Of a stretch of DNA of 64,000 nucleotides, positions 55,411-64,000 are shown piece by piece (position 1 is the first letter of the stretch; each line of letters starts with the position of its first letter). The translations under genes were made by a program, and so were the position numbers. Where the stretch lies: contig NC_045127.1 of the NCBI RefSeq assembly GCF_007655135.1, forward strand, positions 43,535,538-43,599,537, read 5' to 3'. Under the pieces are notes generated by a model that saw only the letters and a program-made list of their open reading frames with translations, made no database searches and was not told the DNA's origin. The stretch is from Punica granatum (Eukaryota > Streptophyta > Magnoliopsida > Myrtales > Lythraceae).

Positions 55411-58168
55411 AAAAGGACAATGACTATACAAATGATGAAATAAAAAAAATGATCATTTCCAAGTAAGAATATCACAAAATATGAAAAAGTGTAAAACCAA
55501 ATTTAAGTATGAACTTAATATATTTAATATATTTAACATATTTACAATTAATTAACTATACCATGCATAGTAAGACAATATATCTATCTATATAGACATA
55601 TTAAAAATTGAATACAAGTACATTAAATAGTGATATAATTGTAATAACTAACAATAATAATAAAACTAAATATATATATTGTGCAAATATATATAGAAAA
55701 ATCTACTTTGTCTATCTATGTATACATTAAAAGTTGACTGCATAGCAATGAATATGGTTATAAAGGTAAATTTTCAAATAATATAGAGTTAAAATGGTAA
55801 ATGTATATTTTATAAACTTGAGTATAAGACAGTAAATAAGGATAAATTGTAAAAAACATATTATTAATTGAGATCTGACTTAATTGGGTCGATTAAACCT
55901 TCGGCCATTATGCAATTTCCTGTTCTACCCTAATAATTGGGTCAATTTCATTAATTAGTTAAAAAAGTGTTCTACCTACTCTTTAAAATTAAATCCTTAA
56001 AATAATTCTATGAATTAGGAAAATAAAATAAAACAATGATGTTTCTGGCGATTTCTAGATTAAATCGTTGACGATATATTAATGGCAAAGTGACGAATGT
56101 TGATATGTCAGGCTCAATTTAAAAAAGATAATAAAACGAATTTATAAAATAAAATATTTATGTCAAGTTCCACTGAAAAAAAAATGATAATAATAATAAT
56201 AATAATAATAAGCTTATCTCTATCTCTACTTTTAAGGCCGAAGAAAAATGTCGTCTCACTTTCATTTTCTAAATTTACCCTTAAGAAAATGTATTCAATT
56301 AATAACAATCACTACATTAAGGTTATAGTTGTAACTTTACTAAAATAAATGCCCAACTTCCCCTATTTTTTCTCACCCACGCACCCTCTGTCTCTCCATC
56401 TACCTACCTAACGTTCATCTTATCTTTTTCCCCATAATTTTGTTTTTAAAACAATATTTCAAATTCACTTAATATCAACAATTTACCTCTCAAACTATAT
56501 TTCCTATTAGTTTAAACTGTTACTTAATTACATAGGTTCAGTCATTCATGCAATCATTTATATTATATTCTCAGTCTTTCTATATTATTTGCTTTTACTT
56601 TCTAGATGAAGTAAAAGCAAATGAAACTTTATAACTGCCTTATAAATATCCAGGAACATATTATTTCACACTTATAGTACAAATAAAAGAAAAATCTAAC
56701 CAATAATTAATACCGTTACCAATTTTAACGACTTTATGATTTAATTAAAAAGATATATTTCATCTTTTAAATCAACATTATGCGTTTGTGCATTCCTTTT
56801 TTTGTCTAATCATCTAAAATTTCTTTCGTTTCAAATGTTTTCTTCAATCTTATTGTTCAGTTAAAGAAATGCCAAGAGAGCCATGGAAAAATTAGAAGCA
56901 TACAAAATATTCATGGAGACCGTGAAGATATTTTTTAGGTTTCTAAATATTATATGATTGTTGGGAGGAGTGATGACCCAATTAAATTTTGGTTGATTTC
57001 ATACTTTGGCGCATCAGTGCTCACAATTATTCGCCAAGTACGAGACATGATAGGAGATAAAGTTAGCAGATTTTCTTTATCATCATCATCATCATTATTC
57101 TTAAATATTACAGTTTTATCATTAATATATTAGTTTGCGCTACTCTTTTTCCTTTTTGAATGATGCACAATAACTTATTATATGGAGAATTCGATTTATG
57201 TTAGAAAGTTAAGTAATCATCTGTTTTTTCTTTTTTTGAATATGCCATAAAATATTGGTTCTCAATAGTAAAGGAAAAGTGTATGTGTTTTATCAGCATT
57301 AATAATTAACAATTTCGTTTTAAGTGTGAAAGGATATTTTACATTATTCATACAACTAATAAAATGTTTTTATTGAAGAATTTGATTGACATGATGACGC
57401 AATCCTATAAGTTTCATTCCTCAAATTCCTTGAAGTAGTTTACCCCATTGGAGTTAGAAGGTGTTCTAATGTAGACTTTTTGTTATTTTCTAATGATGCG
57501 TTTATTAAAATATATAGAGTTTTAATGAGCTATCTATCCATTTTTATCAATAGCATTCAATCCAATTTTTTATATTAGATAGAATGTGCATTGTAAGGGA
57601 TATAAAATTAGTATAGATGTAAAATTGTAATTAGACTATTTAAAACTAATAATATATATCAGAAACAATTGATCGAAATTCTAAAATCAATTGTTGCAAG
57701 TTTGTATTATTCTTAAGAAGTGAATTTTCGATGTGAATACTGGTATTTGAAAGTCCAATTGGGTCCCGACTAATTCATTCAAACCGGGTCGATTCACTTG
57801 GTAAAATTCAGCGTTAATTTTTTGCATTTACAAGGACTTGAATAATTAATTATTTATGTGATCCGACCTTATAATAATAAATAATTTATAAGATTATTAC
57901 AATTAAACACAGTTATGAAGATTTTTCGAATGATTAATTATTAATTCTCTCATTTCTTGCAATCCAATCGGCTCCCTCGAAAGCCAATTTTTTTTATGAA
58001 AAAAATTGGCCCCTCGAATCACGTGTTCAAACAGAATCCTGAAGAATTGTTCATTGTGATGAGCCGACCAACTTGAATTTCCGGGGATTCTGGACGAGCA
58101 AAATTGAATTTGACAATTACATACCAGCGTTTACATAAAATCTATTTTGGCTAGGAAAAATCAGAAAG

Positions 58169-58212
<44 letters not shown>

Positions 58213-59590
58213 TCTTTTGGGTAATTCAGGAAGCCATATTTATATTGACCCTGTCTGTCCGTGAACTTCTGTCAGTGGTTTGTCCTGTTAGGCACCTAAT
58301 TATCAGCCCTTTCCAAATTCCTCAATTCAGATTATATATATATATATTCTTCAACATGAGAGGTGTCCGGATTTTGCCTGATAAATTTTCGGTATCCAGT
58401 TAATCCTCGTAAATACTTTGAAGGAATAGGGCTCTTCATTAAGACGATTGTGCACTCTACGACTAAGTGATTTTTTAGTATTGAGGATTTCATCCTAATG
58501 AGGATTTTTGAGAATTAAGGATTAAAAAAAAAAGTGTAAATTAAAAGTTAAAATGACAAGTCAGTATCAAGATACAAATTTAAGAAAAACACAAACATAT
58601 GGGGCATTTATATTAGTTCTTATGGTGTTTGGATAAAACTAAGGGTTTGTTTGACAAAATGTTATAGTCTTCTATCATGTCTAATTTCTTATTTACTTAT
58701 GTAACTTTAATTTAATTTATTGAAGGCAAATTATTTTCATTTTAGCAAGCTATTTTTTTTATTTAGCATATCACAATCCCAAATTAGGTTCTCTTGATGA
58801 TTATTAGAGCAAGAATCACATGAATAATAATTTTATAAGAAAAAAAAAAGATAATTAAATAACCATGTAAAGATTATCTGGTTGAAAAATTAAAAAAAAA
58901 AGAAGTTAATTCCTTGAAATTCCAAGTAATGCTTGAGTACCAAATTAAGGAGAGTGTCAACCTCCTTTTTTCTCTACAGTGAAGAGAAAAGAGTTTTAAA
59001 ACTTTTTTTAATGATGTTTCGTGAATATATGTAAATTAAGTTAATTAACTCGAAACTCTCATTTAGATATGCGATGCACCGGTCTAAAGCCTTTAGACAA
59101 CAATTTTTGAAATTTTATTTATTAATATTAATGCTACACTATCAAAAATTACATTAACTTTATTTTTCATAAAATACATGTATACATTTAAGGATACAGT
59201 CATGTTTTCAAAAAATCTTTGAGTAATTAATGAGAATATAGACGCATATTATACGTTTGATTTAGAAAACATATATGATAAAAACTCATTTTAAGTGAAA
59301 AAGTACTACTTCAAGTGTTTGTACTATTGAAAGTATGATAAATTTATTGATATGAATATAATATAAATATACAAAGAATGACAACATGTCCCTCTTAAAT
59401 GCCCTACAACCTAATCTATATTTTTCTTATATATACCCTACCATCTTACATTTTACTGTTCTTTTTTTAATAACGAAGAAAGAGAGAAGTTTTGAAGTTT
59501 TAAATATCTTATTAATTAATTTATTATGACATATTGCTTAAAAGTTTTCCCTTAACTTAATGTATAGATAGATTTTAGAAAAAATAAAAT
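55411..59590. other. Long AT-rich intergenic stretch
   Basis: About 4.2 kb with no supported gene. Simple repeats are (AAT)n at about 56186-56211 and (CA)n followed by (TA)n at about 58170-58212. Plus-strand frames at 56160 are low-complexity Ile runs from the AAT repeat. Confidence 0.4.
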
Positions 59591-60515
59591 AAAAACTCCC
59601 ATTGTGATTTGGAATCGGGACAAATCGCACTATATTCTTTTGTTTGGGACAATTAACCCCCCGCCCGTGGTTTGCTCCATTAGACATAAGAGATTATGGC
59701 GTTAATTTTTTTTCCATTTTCAGTCATCAATCTTTAGCATTTTAATCATTTTGATTCTAAATCTTTTTTCTTTTATCATTCATATTCTCAACTTTTCATT
59801 TTAGTCCTATAAAGAAAATCGAAAGGGAAGTAGGGGTCGGTGTCGCCAATCAGGGACCACAACCCTTCCACCGAGGTCGTTGGTACCCATAGAGGACGTC
59901 GGCGATCTCGGTGGAGGGGTCGGGGTCGCCGATTGGCGACCCCAACCCCGAATCGACTGAGGATTCCGAGTCGGAGGTCCCCAGTCAAAGTCCTCGGTGG
60001 ATTCGGGATTGGGGCCGCCAATCGGCAACTCCAACCCGTTGACCGAGGTCGCCGATACCCATGGAGGATGCCGGCCACCTCGATAGAGGGGTCGAGGTCG
60101 CCGATTAGCGGCCCCAACCCTGAATCAATCGGGGACCTCCGACTCGGAGTCCTCGATGGATTTGGGATTAGGGCTGCCAATTGGCGACCCCAACCCCTCA
60201 ATCGAGGTCGCCGATGTCCTCTATGGGTATCGGCGACCTCGGTAATCTGTGACCCCGATTCCTCATTCTCTTTCGATTTTCTTTATAGAATTAAAATAAA
60301 AAAAAATGAAAAGTTGAGGATAAGAATGATAAAAGAAAAAGATATAAAATTAAAATAATTAAAAGGTTAAAGATTGAGGATTGAAAATATAAAAAAAAAA
60401 ATTAACGCCGTAACTCCCTATGTCTAACGGAACAAATCACATGGAAGATAATCGTCCCAAATAAAAGACTATGATATGATTTGTCCGGATCCCAAATCAC
60501 AAGGAGAATTTTTGT
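59591..60515. mobile_element. Fold-back element with GC-rich tandem core
   Basis: The arms 59591-59823 and 60268-60515 are inverted repeats of about 235 bp. Both read inward through CCTTGTGATTTGG-like, GGACAAATC, TTAGACATA, GGCGTTAATTTTT, CTTTTATCATTC, CTCAACTTTTCATTTT and ATAAAGAAAATCGAAAG. The core (59830-60250) is GC-rich and contains two tandem units of about 165 bp built from GTCGCCGATTGGCGACC-like palindromes. Long terminal inverted repeats suggest a Mutator-like or fold-back element. No reliable TSD was found because the flanks are A/T runs. Confidence 0.65.
59881..60215. repeat. Two tandem GC-rich units of about 165 bp
   Basis: Each unit runs from TACCCAT.GAGGA.G.CGGC through GAGGGGTCG.GGTCGCCGATT.GCG, CCGACTCGGAGTCC-like and GGATT.GGG.TGCCAAT to GACCGAGGTCGCCGAT. 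Open frames on both strands here are by-products of high GC and lack of stops. Confidence 0.6.
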
Positions 60516-60519
60516 TTTT

Positions 60520-61009
60520 TTTCCTAGATTTTAAAACTTTACCTGTGGACCTAACATATTCACAATCGCCAACCAATTTCACACACTATAAAAGCGTCCC
60601 TACAGGCCCACCGTCCATTACACGACACAAGATTGATATGCATCAACCTTCTGATGCCTTTGTACTTGATTTCACCCGTACAACCTTCATAAGGAACATC
60701 ATATGTAGAGGAAGAGCAAAATGCATCCAGCATGAACGAGAGTGACAAGCTTTTTCATCGATCCAGTTTATCGAGAAACATACGAGTAACAAATCTGATG
60801 CGCGGTAGTGAGGTTCTACACAAGAATGTACCAAAAGGAAGCGATGATTTGTTGAGTCTTTCTTAGGTTAAGGTTAGTCTTCACTGGCCCTCAGTATGTA
60901 TATATGTTGCCACTTTGACGCATGTGACATGCCTTTAACTATCGGAAATCCAAAAACCGAGTTGAAAATGGAACAAGTAGTAATAACCGAACTAGGAATG
61001 TGTAGAACT
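60520..61009. other. Intergenic DNA, nothing identified
   Basis: No gene-like signal beyond short frames without recognisable product. Confidence 0.35.
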
Positions 61010-61322
61010 TAAGAGTGCGTTTGGATTTAGAGTTGAGTTGAGTTGAGTTTTGATTTTAATTTATTTGTAATGATTGTATTGTTGAATTATGAAAAAAAGT
61101 ATGAAAAAATAATAAATAATTGAGAGAAAATAATGATTAAGTAATGATTGTGTTGTTGAACTGTGAAAAAGTAATGAATAATTGAGAGAATTTAATATTA
61201 AAAATTGAATTGAATTGTTAAAAAATTTTAAAAAATGAAAAAAAAAATAATGATTATGATGTTGAATTGAAAGTAAGTGGAATTGAATTGAATTAAAAAA
61301 TTTTCAAAATACAAAGCACATG
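61010..61322 (+). mobile_element. Tourist-like MITE (PIF/Harbinger family), copy 2
   Basis: Starts after TAA with GAGTGCGTTTGGATT at 61013, followed by GAGTTGAGTTGAG, and ends near ACAAAGCACA at 61320. The right duplication is TGA in place of TAA, so it has changed or the end is off by a base. Sequence and order are the reverse of 41429-41711. The first 15 bases share GCGTTTGGATT with the left end of the Harbinger element at 28483. Confidence 0.75.
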
Positions 61323-62727
61323 AATTGAAAGGTCTCCGCATCCTCCTAATACTTCGTTATCAAACCGAATGGTAGAACAAGCTTGGTCGGTCATGCAGAT
61401 TTTGAATCCGGTCAACGAATGCACTCTGGATTCAAAATCATCTTCCGACCGTTGACAGCTTCCTCAACAAAGGAACATCATTCAAAGATGCTTCTATGAT
61501 TAAGAAGAGACGATAATCGGGTTTCCCATTGATGAGACAAGACAGCGGTAATATAGTGGGCTCATATTAGCTGTAATGTGTTAGGACTTTGTCATTAGTC
61601 ATTAACTCGAATGGCTTCTTTTCAACAAACACAATTATTTTCTACCTAAACTCAAAAGATTATTCCATCGTTGAGGGAAACGTCCCATTGACACCCGTGA
61701 CATTGACCTGGTACATCCCATCGGCACCCGTGACATTGGTCGAGGTCGTACCAAAAATCCTATTCTAAAGCCATTCAATAAATCTTCCCCAACAAGGCAA
61801 TTCTGGTGCAGTCTTCTCCCAAACACAGGTCATTATATGATCAAGCATCGGTTTTAAAAATGACCAGTAACCTCGCCCTGACACAGCCACACAGAGCTAC
61901 ATCCCACAGTGCTGATAGAAGAAGAAATATCGTGTTAAGTTTACCGTAGGTATCAGACCATAATACAAGACCGTCTGAGCTGACCAACTGCATATCAGTA
62001 GAAACTGGGGAGGGGAGTTTTACATCAGCCTAATGTACCGCATCAAGCATGAAATTACGATGTTGAATATGAAACGGGTCCTAGAATATGGGCAAAAGAG
62101 GGAGAAGATTCTGTTTGCAGGATATAGGAAAGAAGAAAGGAGTAGTGATGACAACTTCTAGTATAAGTTCGGGACAGCATCGATATTCCACTATAGCATT
62201 TCCTTTAACTACAAAAAGGCTGAAAGGAAAGTCTAAACAATGCCACATACTGCCGTGATCTAAGAGTAAGAGGAAAGGTCAAAATTAGGAAAGGAAGAAA
62301 GTGAAAAGGTAAGGTTAGAGGAAGTACGAAATGGGAGCCCATATCTGAAATGAGTCATAAAGATGAAAAGTGACGGGGGAACGGGAAGAACCACACGTCA
62401 TTTCGAGTTTCATGGAATGTTGCAAGAAGAAACCTAGAAAAGCTACAGATAATGCACAAGGACGCTAGAAGACATCGATTCCGACAAGAAATGCTGCAAC
62501 TCAGCCACATTTTCAGATTGCAAAGAATGATTTTTGCAGCAAATTTTCACGAATGAGCTGCTGGCTACACTTATGCTGTAAATTCTTCCATATTATGACT
62601 TGTCACAAAACCACAGCTGATGCAAAATGAACATAACAGCCATTCTTCCAGCTAAAAGGAGAGGAATACGGGGTCTTGACTAATTTGCCTCGACCACCAT
62701 AAAGATCATACCAAACTGAAAACAAAA
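61323..62727. other. Region downstream of the F-box gene
   Basis: No further gene supported. Two near-identical 33-bp units occur at about 61683-61740 (CCCRT.GRCACCCGTGACATTG). The last few hundred bases before 62728 probably include the F-box gene's 3' UTR. Confidence 0.4.
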
Positions 62728-63942
62728 TCAAGGTGCAATTTCAAGCCTGGGTTCGAAGCAAAAACCAGAAAAGAGCTGTAGAGGGAACCTTTTTGTCACG
62801 GGCCCCTTCTGTGACCATCTCCATTGTTTCTGGTTCATATCAAAGACAAGAAGAGCTGGGCCGCCATAGCTCTGGATATAAATAAGATCATCAGTTCCGC
62901 TGCTTGCAAAAACATCATCAAACTCCCCGAACCCCTGAAAAAACCTGTGGGGCATTTTCGCGATTTCTTGCCACTCCTTACCATGTAAGACCCAGATTCC
63001 AATGCCCTTAATTATGTCAGGCCTGTCCTGTTTCTCAATTCCTCCCACCATGACAAGCTTCTCCTTCAGGTTCATGAGCCGACCACAGGTAAGAGGGCAA
63101 GGCACTGGAATAAAGCTCTTTAGCAGAAGTCCATGAGAAGAACGACTGGACAGATCGTACATTATCAGTCCATGGCGATTCTCTGGGTGCCCACTCCCAG
63201 TGGAGTATATCAAGAAGTATAAAACCCCATCACAGATAACACTCTCATCTCCACCTCTCCACCCAGTAAGAACCTCTGTAATGGACGTTGACCAAACCAT
63301 TGATTCGGAGTTATACAGATGAATTGAGAGGTCCCACTGGAAGAATTTCCCAGGAACCTGCTTAGATTTGACGACTGATAGTTTGTAGCAGTCTGATGAC
63401 CTGTCAACTGATATTGCAAGGGCACTGTAATCAGATAATTTCAAGCCCGGGGGCACCTCTAACTTTTTCCATCGTTTGGTTATGGGGTTGCACACATACA
63501 TTCGGCTTCTGCTGTCATTGTCCATGCAGGAAATGAGACCACATGAAGAAGCAACGAACCAGTTGGAAGCCTCAATGCAGGGCAGTTCAATGCTGTACCA
63601 CTTTCTAAGTATGGGATCATAGGCATAACCACAGGGTTCATCAGTGCTTGTGAACATGAAATACCAGGGTTTCTGTGGCAGAGCATGTGAGAGGTTTCTC
63701 TGAAACCTTTTCGAGGAAACTATCTCATACCACCTCTTGCAGACACAACCTGCCCTGAAGATGCTTGCTATTGGAAGAAAAGAGAGGATTCGTTCCAGCA
63801 AATCATCGGGTAATATTGAGTCCACGGAAACTGCATCAGAATCCTGATTGCCTTCATCGCTGTGCTCCGAGAAAGAGTCAAACTCATCAGTTTCTTTCCA
63901 CGAATCATTCTCAACACTCCCAATCCCCCAGGCTTCATCCAT
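62728..63942 (-). CDS. HWS: F-box protein, HAWAIIAN SKIRT type
   Basis: A single uninterrupted coding exon of 404 residues. Acidic Ser/Asp-rich residues 1-38 precede the F-box (about 41-85, VDSILPDDLLERILSFLPIA then FRAGCVCKRWYEIVSS), which would bind SKP1 in an SCF ubiquitin ligase. Kelch/galactose-oxidase-like repeats follow: KPWYFMFTSTDEPCGYAYDP, NWFVASSCGLISCMDND, FFQWDLSIHLY, GWRGGDESVICDGVLYF, LTCGRLMNLKEKLVMVGGI and FQGFGEFDDVFASSGTDDLI. The end FCFEPRLEIAP matches the C-terminus I associate with Arabidopsis HWS (At3g61590). HWS limits organ fusion, promotes abscission and affects miRNA pathway activity. The ATG lies 6 nt after a CTTTCTGTAG acceptor (exon starts 63948), so a 5' UTR intron is likely. 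Confidence 0.93.
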   Translation of the reverse strand: MDEAWGIGSVENDSWKETDEFDSFSEHSDEGNQDSDAVSVDSILPDDLLERILSFLPIASIFRAGCVCKRWYEIVSSKRFQRNLSHALPQKPWYFMFTSTDEPCGYAYDPILRKWYSIELPCIEASNWFVASSCGLISCMDNDSRSRMYVCNPITKRWKKLEVPPGLKLSDYSALAISVDRSSDCYKLSVVKSKQVPGKFFQWDLSIHLYNSESMVWSTSITEVLTGWRGGDESVICDGVLYFLIYSTGSGHPENRHGLIMYDLSSRSSHGLLLKSFIPVPCPLTCGRLMNLKEKLVMVGGIEKQDRPDIIKGIGIWVLHGKEWQEIAKMPHRFFQGFGEFDDVFASSGTDDLIYIQSYGGPALLVFDMNQKQWRWSQKGPVTKRFPLQLFSGFCFEPRLEIAP

Positions 63943-64000
63943 AATAACCTACAGAAAGTGTATTAGAAACGTCTGATGAACGAGACAATAAAGGAAAACA

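Noticed and set aside
59788..60358. Overlapping open frames of 75-172 codons on both strands
   Set aside because: They lie in the GC-rich tandem core of a fold-back element; Arg/Pro/Ser-rich shadows with no conserved motif.

Overview
The window reads as nuclear DNA of a eudicot plant. It is AT-rich with spliced genes, a conserved MIR159 hairpin, an F-box gene that ends like HAWAIIAN SKIRT, plant transposon families with canonical target-site duplications (TSDs), and an integrated plant pararetrovirus. The species cannot be fixed from the sequence. Protein-family names rest on recognised motifs, because no database search was possible.

Host genes are few and all the complete ones are on the minus strand: a MIR159 precursor (about 4975-5235, TATA box near 5340); a three-exon coiled-coil gene of the BRANCHLESS TRICHOMES/USO1-like family (9791-12642); a seven-exon, MORN-less phosphatidylinositol-4-phosphate 5-kinase (23468-26524); and an HWS-type F-box gene (62728-63942) at the right edge. 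A partial spliced gene of unknown identity lies at the left edge (2-409, plus).

Region by region: 0-9 kb is intergenic, with an old Copia gag remnant, two related SINE-like copies, Helitron-type ends and MIR159. 9.8-12.6 kb holds the coiled-coil gene, with a 36-nt poly-C tract in its upstream region. 13-23 kb is AT-rich and carries a Pack-MULE (19019-20755) with fragments of an ABCG transporter gene, itself split by a smaller inverted-repeat element. 23.4-26.5 kb is PIP5K. 27.7-40.7 kb is a decayed Ty3/gypsy element of Tat type holding four later insertions: a PIF/Harbinger element with Myb-like and transposase genes (28483-32781), a 170-bp poly-A retroposon (32888-33057), a second Pack-MULE with a polygalacturonase-like exon (33166-34896) and a hAT-like element (38194-39065).

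42.3-55.4 kb is an endogenous caulimovirid locus: a deleted copy on the minus strand abuts a full genome unit on the plus strand (about 8.26 kb, from primer-binding site to primer-binding site), and the pair is flanked by a roughly 263-bp direct duplication of host-like DNA. Both copies carry many stops, frameshifts or deletions. The head-to-head layout gives an inverted repeat that could form a hairpin RNA.

55.4-62.7 kb is AT-rich intergenic DNA with a fold-back element that has a GC-rich tandem core (59591-60515) and a Tourist-like MITE (61013-61320). A second copy of that MITE lies inverted at 41429-41711, and both share termini with the Harbinger element, which suggests one transposase family moved all three.
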